DNA from: Paenirhodobacter ferrireducens
GTDB taxonomy: Bacteria; Pseudomonadota; Alphaproteobacteria; Rhodobacterales; Rhodobacteraceae
Direction of reading: 5' to 3'
NCBI RefSeq assembly: GCF_004022265.1
Contig: NZ_SAVB01000027.1
Coordinates: 1-64,000, forward strand
Length of the DNA: 64,000 bases
Shown: piece by piece, positions 46,939-53,212 of the stretch
Layout of the letters: each line of letters opens with the position of its first letter
How positions within the stretch are numbered: position 1 is the stretch's first letter
Made by a program: the position numbers and the translations under genes
The notes under the pieces: model-generated
What the model was told of the DNA's origin: nothing
What the model saw: only the letters and a program-made list of their open reading frames with translations
Database searches by the model: none

Positions 46939-47121
46939 TCAGCCGATCACCGCGGTGACGCCGAGGCGGATCGCCCAGTCGACGAGCGAGAAGAACAGCG
47001 CCGTCAGCGCCGCCATCACGAAGACCATGACCGTCGTCAGGAAAACTTCCCGGCGGGTCGGCCAGGCAATCTTGCCCACTTCCGAGCGCACCTGCTGCAG
47101 GAACTGAACGGGGTTTGCCAT
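46939..47121 (-). CDS. secE: Protein translocase subunit SecE
   Basis: 60 residues, the short single-helix form. FLQQVRSEVGKIAWPTRREVFLTT is the conserved amphipathic clamp segment and residues about 30-55 form the single membrane helix. It stabilises SecY. Normally it directly follows tRNA-Trp; here the prophage begins between them, so secE now relies on the promoter at 47152-47180. Confidence 0.96.
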   Translation of the reverse strand: MANPVQFLQQVRSEVGKIAWPTRREVFLTTVMVFVMAALTALFFSLVDWAIRLGVTAVIG

Positions 47122-47151
47122 GCACGTGATCCTCTTGTTCGCGACCGGCTC

Positions 47152-47180
47152 CAGATACGCGCTCGGCCACAGGATTACAA
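47152..47180 (-). promoter_or_regulatory. Promoter for secE-nusG
   Basis: Minus strand TTGTAA (47175-47180), 17-base spacer, TATCTG (47152-47157), about 30 bases before secE. It lies on the host side of the prophage junction, so integration need not silence secE. Confidence 0.6.
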
Positions 47181-47226
47181 GCGGCTTGCCGCCCGTCTGA
47201 TGTGTCGCGATGTCCGGAAAGCGGCC

Positions 47227-47276
47227 TGGCAGGGGTTGGGGGACTCGAACCCACGACCCTCGGTTTTGGAGACCGA
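47227..47276 (-). pseudogene. 3' half of tRNA-Trp (CCA), prophage attachment site
   Basis: Reading the minus strand, the anticodon arm TCGGT-CTCCAAA-ACCGA (47260-47276), the T-arm with GGGTTCGAGTCCC and acceptor end AACCCCTGCCA are present. What should be the D-arm and 5' acceptor strand are replaced by unrelated phage sequence from 47277. So only the 3' half remains. The T-stem also has a T-C mismatch, consistent with loss of selection. A full tRNA-Trp is expected at the far prophage end, rebuilt from the host 5' half and a phage-borne 3' half. Confidence 0.85.
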
Positions 47277-47425
47277 AAGCCTTGCATTTCAGCAGCTTTC
47301 AGTTCCGTTCTCTGGGTGTCTGAAACATTCGTAATATTTTACTAAGGCATTGATATTACGTCGCTTGATACGTTCTATTGCATTCCCAAGCGTTCACGAG
47401 CATTCTCTTGCAGCCACCCGAAAGT

Positions 47426-47444
47426 GTTACCCCAGCGTTACCCC
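47426..47444 (+). repeat. Tandem GTTACCCC repeat before integrase
   Basis: GTTACCCC occurs at 47426-47433 and 47437-47444, 11 bases apart (about one helical turn), just before the int start. It could be a pair of arm-type integrase sites or an operator. The 150 bases between this and the att remnant are otherwise AT-rich without an ORF. Confidence 0.5.
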
Positions 47445-47456
47445 GGAGCGCATGAG

Positions 47457-48704
47457 ATGCCCAAATCCCTGACTGCGAAGACCGTCGAAAACCTCAAGCC
47501 GAACCCTTCGAGACGAATTGAGATACCGGACCCGGCGTTGGCGGGGCTGTATCTGGTCGTTCAGCCTTCGGGGGTGAAATCATGGGCGCTGCGGTATCGG
47601 TTCGGCGGGAAGCCTGCCAAGCTGACGCTCGGGCGCTGGCCTCTGATGGGGCTGGCGGATGCGCGCAAGGCGGCGGCTGATACGCAAGGCCGGATAGAGG
47701 AAGGCGTGAACCCTGCCGCTGAGAGAAAGCGCGCAAAGGCGGACCGGGCAGAGGCGGAACTCACGGAGCGCGACAAGGTCAAGACGCTGATCGAACAGTT
47801 CGATAGACGCCACCTTTCGAAGCTGCGTGATGGGCGCGGCACCCGTCAGCGGCTCAACATTCATGTCTTGCCTGTCTGGGGAGAGCGGGAAATCCAGTCC
47901 ATCACCCGGCGCGACGTGATCGACCTTCTCGATGGGATCGTTGACGCGGGCACGGCGGTGACGGCGAACCGGATCAGGACAATCCTGTCCAAGTTCTTCA
48001 ACTGGTGTGCCAGCCGCGACATCATTGAAGTGCCTCCAACTTTGGGGGTCAAAGCCCCGGTGAAGGAATACAAGCGTGACCGGGTGCTGACCGACGATGA
48101 AATCCGGTGGCTCTGGCAGGCGACAGGAGAGGCCGCATATCCGTTCGGTCCTATGGCGCGCTTGCTTCTGCTCACAGGGCAGCGTCTCCGCGAGGTTTCT
48201 CAGATGACCGATGCTGAGATCGACGGCGATGTGTGGCACCTCGCGGCGGAGCGAACGAAGAACGGGCACCCGCATGATGTGCCGCTGACCGACCCCGTGC
48301 GCACCACCATAGCAGGCCTGCGCAGGCTCGACTCTCCCGCCGGGTATATCTTCACCACGACGGGCAAGACGCCTGTCAGTGGCTTCAGCAGGGCCATGAA
48401 AATACTCAACGCCCGCATGAACGCCATCGCCTCAAAGGAGCGGGGCGAGCCGGTCGAAATCCCTCACTGGATATTCCATGACCTGCGCAGGACAGCCGCG
48501 ACCGGCATGGCCCGGATCGGTATCCCTGTGCGCGTGACCGAGGCGGTGCTGAACCATGTCTCGGGCACAGGCGGCGGGATTGTTGCGGTCTATCAGCGCC
48601 ACGACTATGCCGACGAAAAGCGCAAGGCGCTCGATGCTTGGGCGGGTCTGGTGGAGCAGATCGTCAACGGCAAGGCCGATAATGTGGTGCGGATCAGGGG
48701 TTAG
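47457..48704 (+). CDS. int: Tyrosine-recombinase phage integrase
   Basis: 415 residues of the P4/DUF4102-type integrases: an N-terminal arm-binding DUF4102-like domain (about 1-90), a core-binding domain (about 105-190), and a catalytic domain with R243 (GQRLRE), K268, H341 and R344 (HDLRR), H367 and the nucleophile Y379 (VYQRHDY). It integrates the phage at the neighbouring tRNA-Trp. ATG 47457 follows a GGAG box; other in-frame starts upstream lie in the att region. Confidence 0.93.
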   Translation: MPKSLTAKTVENLKPNPSRRIEIPDPALAGLYLVVQPSGVKSWALRYRFGGKPAKLTLGRWPLMGLADARKAAADTQGRIEEGVNPAAERKRAKADRAEAELTERDKVKTLIEQFDRRHLSKLRDGRGTRQRLNIHVLPVWGEREIQSITRRDVIDLLDGIVDAGTAVTANRIRTILSKFFNWCASRDIIEVPPTLGVKAPVKEYKRDRVLTDDEIRWLWQATGEAAYPFGPMARLLLLTGQRLREVSQMTDAEIDGDVWHLAAERTKNGHPHDVPLTDPVRTTIAGLRRLDSPAGYIFTTTGKTPVSGFSRAMKILNARMNAIASKERGEPVEIPHWIFHDLRRTAATGMARIGIPVRVTEAVLNHVSGTGGGIVAVYQRHDYADEKRKALDAWAGLVEQIVNGKADNVVRIRG

Positions 48705-48854
48705 GCCGCGACGAGGACGGGGATCTTCGACACGTCGACGCTGCGCGCGGCAAGAGGGGCGTATCGTGAACGGGCGCTGCCTTCGGATGGCAGAGGGCTA
48801 TCCGCACGCTTGACAAAAAGAGCCCCCCTTGCAACGATGCCAACAGACGTATTG

Positions 48855-48881
48855 CGCCCGGAGGTGAGAGCCTGCCGGGCG
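48855..48881 (-). terminator. Weak hairpin after Arc-like repressor gene
   Basis: CGCCCGG ... CCGGGCG separated by 13 bases, right after the stop at 48885. No T-tract. The rest of the 48705-48884 gap shows nothing else. Confidence 0.3.
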
Positions 48882-48884
48882 TTG

Positions 48885-49286
48885 TCATTTCTGGTCATCA
48901 GATTCGTCTGCCAGAAACTTAGCGGAAAGGTCTGTCCACTTATCCTTCGTTGTGAAAAAGGCTGCGGAGTTCCCATCTTTCATGTCGACGAGTTTTATCT
49001 GAAGAAAGCCATACTTAGGGCTCTTTGAAAGCCTATCATTGATTTGCTCAATGCGGTCTATCCTGTCGTGGGAGCTGGTCGCATTGTCGACATAGTCCAT
49101 CCATTCGGTCATTGTCGCGCTATCCAGGTCGTCATCGGGAGCAGGATACTTCTCCTCCAGCGTGGCCACGATCTCGGCGTTCATGGAGCGATTGTTCGCT
49201 TCGGCGGCGGCTTTGATCCGGGCCCGCATCCCCGCAGGCGGACGGATAACGATCTGGCCCGTCTCTTCATTCTTGCTTCGTGCCAT
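48885..49286 (-). CDS. Arc-like ribbon-helix-helix DNA-binding protein (candidate lysogeny repressor)
   Basis: 133 residues. The N-terminal 50 form an Arc/Mnt-type ribbon-helix-helix (GQIVIRPPAGMRARIKAAAEANNRSMNAEIV), in which the beta strand (QIVIR) would read the major groove. The C-terminal part (about 55-133) is unrecognised and may allow oligomerisation or an extra function. It is the only leftward gene in the visible prophage and faces another RHH gene across a 116-bp region with three operators, the position of a phage repressor. Repressor role is inferred. Confidence 0.8.
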   Translation of the reverse strand: MARSKNEETGQIVIRPPAGMRARIKAAAEANNRSMNAEIVATLEEKYPAPDDDLDSATMTEWMDYVDNATSSHDRIDRIEQINDRLSKSPKYGFLQIKLVDMKDGNSAAFFTTKDKWTDLSAKFLADESDDQK

Positions 49287-49322
49287 TTGGATCTGCCCCT
49301 ATCCGTATTCCGATAGAAAATC

Positions 49323-49352
49323 ACAATATGTGACTATAGCCCCTTGACGCAA
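49323..49352 (-). promoter_or_regulatory. Leftward promoter for Arc-like repressor
   Basis: Minus strand TTGCGT (49347-49352), 18-base spacer, TATTGT (49323-49328). Its -35 overlaps the rightward -35 and its -10 is inside operator 1, giving a compact back-to-back switch. Weaker match than the rightward promoter. Confidence 0.4.
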
Positions 49353-49375
49353 TGCTCACTCAGTGTGACTATACT
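49344..49375 (+). promoter_or_regulatory. Rightward early phage promoter
   Basis: TTGACG at 49344-49349 with ACTATA (49368-49373, spacer 18) or TATACT (49370-49375, spacer 20) as -10; operators 2 and 3 cover or abut the -10, so a bound repressor would block it. Transcript would enter the RHH gene at 49403. Confidence 0.55.
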
Positions 49376-49402
49376 CACACGTTGTGACCATAAGGAGGGA
49401 AT

Positions 49403-49639
49403 ATGCAGACCATTCAGGTCGGTATCCGCTTCCCCGTCGAGATGAAGAAATGGCTTGAGCAACAAGCAGCGCTCAACCGTTCAAGTCAAAACTCGGAAGT
49501 GGTTCGCGCGGTTCGCGCAATGATGAAGGCAGCGGGGGTCCAGTTTGGCGACCACGCCCCCGCTGCCCCGGTGACCAAGGAAACCCTCAATCAGGAGGCA
49601 ACATCCCATGACGGTGATGATTCCGCAATCCGTGTCTGA
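49403..49639 (+). CDS. Second ribbon-helix-helix regulator, divergent from Arc-like gene
   Basis: 78 residues; the first 45 (TIQVGIRFPVEMKKWLEQQAALNRSSQNSEVVRAVRAMM) form a second Arc/MetJ-type RHH fold with the strand IQVGIRF. ATG 49403 has an AAGGAGG box seven bases upstream. It is the first rightward gene; in a two-repressor switch it would play the Cro-like role. The two RHH proteins differ clearly in sequence, so this is not a simple duplication. Confidence 0.8.
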   Translation: MQTIQVGIRFPVEMKKWLEQQAALNRSSQNSEVVRAVRAMMKAAGVQFGDHAPAAPVTKETLNQEATSHDGDDSAIRV

Positions 49640-49847
49640 GACAGGCATGGAGCACCCGTCGCGCCTCATGGCACCTGCGGCCATGCGCAAGGAACTTCTC
49701 GGCGGCATCAGCGAAGCAACGCTGTATCGCCTGACACATAACCCGGAAGCTGGCTTCCCGAAGGCCGTGAAGATTGGGCGCAAGTCGTTCTGGCGCGTCT
49801 GCGATGTGGTCGAGTGGATCGGTTCCCGCGCGGAGGTGCAGGCATGA
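49608..49847 (+). CDS. AlpA-family helix-turn-helix regulator or excisionase-like protein
   Basis: 79 residues; GGISEATLYRLTHNPEAGFPKAVKIGRKSFWRVCDVVEWI is the AlpA/MerR-like winged HTH seen in phage AlpA and some excisionases. The ATG at 49608 follows AGGAGG and lies inside the end of the upstream RHH gene. It may control int or act as the recombination directionality factor; no separate xis is visible, so it is the best candidate for that role. Confidence 0.75.
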   Translation: MTVMIPQSVSETGMEHPSRLMAPAAMRKELLGGISEATLYRLTHNPEAGFPKAVKIGRKSFWRVCDVVEWIGSRAEVQA

Positions 49848-50053
49848 GAAAGGAACTTGCGACCTACCTCAGCGATATGCAGACGAAGGCGTTGCAGCTG
49901 GAATGCCTGGCCGAGGCCCTGAATGCCGTGATCGACTACAAGGAGCATCACGATATTGCGGTGGCCTTGCTTGCGAAGATCCAATCCATGGCCGACGAAC
50001 TGAACAACGGCCTCGACAGCGTGTCTCTGCGCAAGATCGGGGGTGCGGAATGA
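49844..50053 (+). CDS. Small phage early protein, unknown
   Basis: 69 residues, mostly helical (ELATYLSDMQTKALQLECLAEALNAVIDY...), likely a coiled-coil or helical dimer. No family recognised. Starts with an ATGA overlap on the AlpA-like gene and ends with another on the next gene, so it is part of a coupled early operon. Confidence 0.6.
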   Translation: MRKELATYLSDMQTKALQLECLAEALNAVIDYKEHHDIAVALLAKIQSMADELNNGLDSVSLRKIGGAE

Positions 50054-50277
50054 GCGATATGTTCAAGTTCACCCCCGTGAAGATGGGCACGCCCGAAGAC
50101 AACCTGCGGTTCGCGATCAGCATCCTTCAGACCCACATCCTCGCCACCGACACGGGACTGAACGCCGACGTGATGTTTGGGGGTTACCGCAGCGACCGGC
50201 TTGATCTGGAAGCGGTTGTCTCGATGCTCGCGGCGCTGATCGACGTGATTGACAGCGTGAATTGGGAGGTGGACTGA
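50050..50277 (+). CDS. Small phage early protein, unknown
   Basis: 75 residues, acidic toward the C-terminus with a hydrophobic helix (LEAVVSMLAALIDVIDSV). No recognised domain. ATGA overlap with the gene before, TGATG overlap with the next. Similar-length helical genes next to each other suggest accessory phage functions. Confidence 0.6.
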   Translation: MSDMFKFTPVKMGTPEDNLRFAISILQTHILATDTGLNADVMFGGYRSDRLDLEAVVSMLAALIDVIDSVNWEVD

Positions 50278-50540
50278 TGCGCGCCTTCCGTTCCAAGATG
50301 TTCACCCCTGAACATAGCGCCGAAGAGTGCATCCGTCTCTGGCCCACCGTGATGATTCGTGTGCCGATGAGCTCGCAAGACTGGGCGTTCGCGGAAAAGA
50401 TCGAGTTGCAGGCAATGCGTCCCGGATGGGATCCGAGTGCCTCGCAACTCACCTACATGCGCAAGCTGGTCCGCTCCTACGTGTCGGATGGTGTTCGCCT
50501 CGACCCGGACTTCGACTTCTCGGAGCGGGACGGTCTCTAG
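50277..50540 (+). CDS. Small phage early protein, unknown
   Basis: 87 residues, rich in aromatic and charged residues; contains QDWAFAEKIELQAMRPGWDPSASQLTYMRKLVRSYV. Not recognised. Starts on the stop of its neighbour (TGATG). Ends one base before the next start; probably expressed as part of the same early mRNA. Confidence 0.6.
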   Translation: MRAFRSKMFTPEHSAEECIRLWPTVMIRVPMSSQDWAFAEKIELQAMRPGWDPSASQLTYMRKLVRSYVSDGVRLDPDFDFSERDGL

Positions 50541-50541
50541 G

Positions 50542-50772
50542 ATGGAGGTAACACGTCAAAAGGCGTGGCGGCTGGCTCACCCCAGCCGTTACCACGCGCA
50601 CCTTGCCGTTGATCGCGCCAAGCGGCGCGGCGAGATCGAGTCACAGCCCTGCGCGGTTTGTGGCAATCCGAAATCCGAAGCCCATCACCCAGACTATCGC
50701 TTCCCGCTCAAGGTGATCTGGCTGTGCCGCAAGCATCACGTGCGGCTGCACAAGAAGGAGGGGCGGGCTTGA
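50542..50772 (+). CDS. Small HNH-like zinc-binding phage protein
   Basis: 76 residues. CAVCGNPKSEAHHPDY ... WLCRKHHVRLHKKEG holds a CxxC, an HH pair and a CxxHH cluster, the outline of an HNH/treble-clef fold. Too short for a standalone homing nuclease core to be certain; it could also be a zinc-stabilised DNA-binding protein. Overlaps the TTG start of the primase gene. Confidence 0.65.
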   Translation: MEVTRQKAWRLAHPSRYHAHLAVDRAKRRGEIESQPCAVCGNPKSEAHHPDYRFPLKVIWLCRKHHVRLHKKEGRA

Positions 50773-52646
50773 ACGCAAGAACCGAAACCCTCTCAGAAAA
50801 AGGACAGGCCGCGCTCGCATACGCCGGGCGCGGCTGGAAGGTGTGCCCGCTCCGGGACGGCACCAAGTCCGATCACCTGACCGGACACGGCGGCTATCAC
50901 AACGCCACGTCTGACCCAGATCAGGTGCGCAAATGGTGGATGCAATGGCCGGATGCGAACATCGGATTGAACCTCGAAGCCTCTGGCCTCGTGGTGCTGG
51001 ATGCGGACACATACAAGCCCGATTGCGGCTGGCAGAACTATATCGAAGGCCGTGAAGCCCCGTGGACACTGATCCAGAAATCGGCGCGCGGCGGAACCCA
51101 CTACATCTATCAGGCAGAGCAAGGCGTCGAGTATCTGGGAAAGCTGTGCCAAGGCGTCGATATCAAGCACAAGGGCTATATCCTCCTCGAACCATCGACC
51201 TTTGAGGGCGGGCAATATCGCTTCGAGACTGACGACGAGCCGGAACCGTGCCCCGATTGGGTGCCTCGCAAGGCTGGTGCGCCGGAAGGGGCAAAGCAGA
51301 CCGTCACGGAAGACGACCGGCTGTTGATCCTGCATCGGCTTGCTGACGCCCCGAATGACCTGTCGCGCGAAGATTGGGTGCGGCTCTGCTTCGCCCTCAA
51401 GCACGCTCTCGGAGATGACGGGCGAGAGGCGTGGCTGGACTTCTGCAATCGCTTCCCCGGCGAAAAGAAGCAAGGCGAGGCCGAACGGGTCTGGGATACG
51501 GCCAAGCCGGACGGGACTTCGAACGCGGGCACGATCTTCTATCTGTTGCAGACCCCTGCGCAGAAGGCGGTTGCTCCAAAGACCTTCAACCTCGTTGCGG
51601 TCGGAGATCTGGAATATCGCCCGCCTGTATTCCTTGCCGAAGGGTTGATCGAGACAGAGACGCTTGGCCTTCTCTTTGGGGATCCGGGTTGCGGCAAGTC
51701 ATTCCTCGCGGCGGACCTGTCTTTGTCCGTAGCCACTGGGGAGCCGTTTCACGGGCGTGCGGTAAAACAGGGGACCGTGATCTATATTGCGGGCGAAGGT
51801 CATAACGGTCTGGCGCGTCGCTTCAACGCCTGGGCGCAGCATCACGGGCGCAGCCTGAAAGGCGTGCCGATGTTCAAGAGCGAACGGGCGGCACAGTTCC
51901 TCGACGGCGCATCAGCGCAATCGGTCACAAATGCTGTGCGCTCACTGGCTGCCAAGGTCGGGGAACCGGCGCTGATCGTCGTCGATACTCTGGCCCGAAA
52001 CTTCGGTGGAGGCGACGAGAACAGCACCCAAGAGATGGGGCAGTTCATCGCAGCGATGGACGATCTGCGGTCAAACTGGCCCGAGTGCGTGCTACTGATC
52101 GTTCACCATTCCGGCCATGCAGAGAAGCAACGGGCACGCGGTGCTATGGCACTCAAGGGTGCCCTCGACTTCGAATACCGGCTCGAAAAGGAAGGGGATG
52201 CGCTGACCCTGACCAACACAAAGATGAAGGACGCAGAGCCGCCCGTCGATCAGGTCTTTGCGCTGGAAACGGTTGATCTCGAAAGAGGCGGATCGTCTGC
52301 GGTGCTGGTCGAAGGAGAGGCAGTTGTCAGGCGCGTGCGCCTCACGGCAACGCAGATGCTTGGCCTCACGACATACAAGACAGCGGCCCTTGCTCATGGC
52401 GTCTGGGATGATGGGGCGTTCAAGGGCGTGCAGTTGGAGGACTGGCGGGCGGAGTTCTATCGAAAGCATACGGGAGACACCTCGGAAGCCAAAAAGAAGG
52501 CCTTCCAGAGAGTGCGCAAGGACCTTGTCGATTACGGAAAGATGACCGCGACCGATGATGTCTATCTCGCCTGCGATCCTGCCGTTTCTCTGGAAATACT
52601 CATGAGCGGGACAGACGGGACAATACCGGGACATGTCCCGTCATGA
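50769..52646 (+). CDS. Phage prim-pol primase / RecA-type helicase replication protein
   Basis: 625 residues. N-terminal prim-pol domain (about 10-165) with the metal-binding pair D78/D80 (VVLDAD) and H111 (GGTHYIY); then a PriCT-like region (about 183-262); then a RecA/RepA-type ATPase with Walker A GDPGCGKS (304-311), Walker B D406 (LIVVDT) and LLIVHHSGH. I place the start at TTG 50769: it follows AAGGAGG by about 8 bases and overlaps the previous stop as TTGA, while the upstream ATG frame lies inside the HNH-like gene. It should prime and unwind phage DNA. Confidence 0.88.
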   Translation: MNARTETLSEKGQAALAYAGRGWKVCPLRDGTKSDHLTGHGGYHNATSDPDQVRKWWMQWPDANIGLNLEASGLVVLDADTYKPDCGWQNYIEGREAPWTLIQKSARGGTHYIYQAEQGVEYLGKLCQGVDIKHKGYILLEPSTFEGGQYRFETDDEPEPCPDWVPRKAGAPEGAKQTVTEDDRLLILHRLADAPNDLSREDWVRLCFALKHALGDDGREAWLDFCNRFPGEKKQGEAERVWDTAKPDGTSNAGTIFYLLQTPAQKAVAPKTFNLVAVGDLEYRPPVFLAEGLIETETLGLLFGDPGCGKSFLAADLSLSVATGEPFHGRAVKQGTVIYIAGEGHNGLARRFNAWAQHHGRSLKGVPMFKSERAAQFLDGASAQSVTNAVRSLAAKVGEPALIVVDTLARNFGGGDENSTQEMGQFIAAMDDLRSNWPECVLLIVHHSGHAEKQRARGAMALKGALDFEYRLEKEGDALTLTNTKMKDAEPPVDQVFALETVDLERGGSSAVLVEGEAVVRRVRLTATQMLGLTTYKTAALAHGVWDDGAFKGVQLEDWRAEFYRKHTGDTSEAKKKAFQRVRKDLVDYGKMTATDDVYLACDPAVSLEILMSGTDGTIPGHVPS

Positions 52647-52718
52647 CCCGGGACAGACGGGACACACATCTATAGGTGTGTCCCGCAGGAGGCATGGAAG
52701 AGGCAAACTATCGGGACA
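52608..52718 (+). repeat. GGGACA repeat cluster (candidate replication origin or operator)
   Basis: GGGACA occurs directly at 52608, 52617, 52628, 52650, 52659 and 52713 and inverted (TGTCCC) at 52634 and 52679. It includes two copies of GGGACAGACGGGACA (52608-52622, 52650-52664), the palindrome GGGACATGTCCC (52628-52639) and a perfect 10-bp inverted repeat CGGGACACAC/GTGTGTCCCG (52658-52685). It spans the primase 3' end and the gap to the next gene, a usual place for iterons. Confidence 0.7.
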
Positions 52719-52724
52719 AGAGCA

Positions 52725-52973
52725 ATGAACCACGACAGACGACTGACAGCCCAACCTCTCACGGCAGAGGCCTTCGACCTGGCATTCGTGCCGCGCAAGC
52801 GTCCGACGCTGTGGGGCATCGGTGCGATTGCCCGTTACCTCGGCGTGTCGCATGACAAGGTGCGCAAGCTGGCACGTCACCCACAAGTGCCGATCAACAA
52901 GCCGGAGGGCAGCGGCACCTGGTGTGCGGAGCCGGATGACCTTGACGCGTGGAAGCGAGGGCGGACGGGGTGA
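52725..52973 (+). CDS. Small helix-turn-helix phage protein
   Basis: 82 residues; GIGAIARYLGVSHDKVRKLARHPQVPINKPEGSGTWCAEPDDLDAW is an excisionase/AlpA-like winged HTH. It begins within the GGGACA repeat cluster, the last repeat ending seven bases before its ATG, so it may be autoregulated through them. Late-gene control or DNA binding at the origin are both possible; not decidable here. Confidence 0.7.
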   Translation: MNHDRRLTAQPLTAEAFDLAFVPRKRPTLWGIGAIARYLGVSHDKVRKLARHPQVPINKPEGSGTWCAEPDDLDAWKRGRTG

Positions 52974-53212
52974 GTGACGCGTGAGGCACGCGTGGGTGCG
53001 GTCCAACCTCAGATTGAGGACGAAGGCGGCAGATCGGACCGGATCGGACCCATTACATCACAACAAGGGGGGGGTGGTCTCCGACTTTGCCCCCCTTGAG
53101 GGGACCGGCGCGGGGAGCCTCGCGCGTGATTTTTTCTAAATGGGATTTTTTATAGGCCCAAAGAACCACTGAAAACCTGCGTTTTGCACAGTTTTGCTAG
53201 CTGCCTAAGCTG
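52974..53212 (+). other. Non-coding gap before portal gene with repeats
   Basis: About 240 bases without a supportable gene. It holds a tandem GATCGGACC pair (53032-53050), an inverted repeat CAAGGGGGG/CCCCCCTTG (53064-53098), and an AT-rich run (53130-53155). It may contain the late promoter, a terminator for the early genes, or a cos/pac site. I cannot choose among these from sequence. Confidence 0.4.

Larger units (their letters stand above)
49321..49387. promoter_or_regulatory. Divergent phage control region with three TCACA-N3-TGTGA operators
   Basis: Three 13-bp dyads: TCACA-ATA-TGTGA (49321-49333), TCACT-CAG-TGTGA (49356-49368, one mismatch) and TCACA-CGT-TGTGA (49375-49387). Each continues with C(T/C)ATA on the same side, so the extended site is TCACANNNTGTGACYATA. 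GTGTGA-CTATAC-TCACAC (49363-49380) additionally links sites 2 and 3. Proposed target of the flanking ribbon-helix-helix proteins. Confidence 0.7.

Noticed and set aside
47227-47302. Intact tRNA-Trp at the prophage boundary
   Set aside because: The 5' acceptor strand and D-arm cannot be found upstream of the anticodon arm; only the 3' half folds.
47370-47400. SOS box (GTTC-N7-GTTC) near the integrase
   Set aside because: Best match is GTTC-N7-TTCC, one arm wrong, with no second support; too weak to call.
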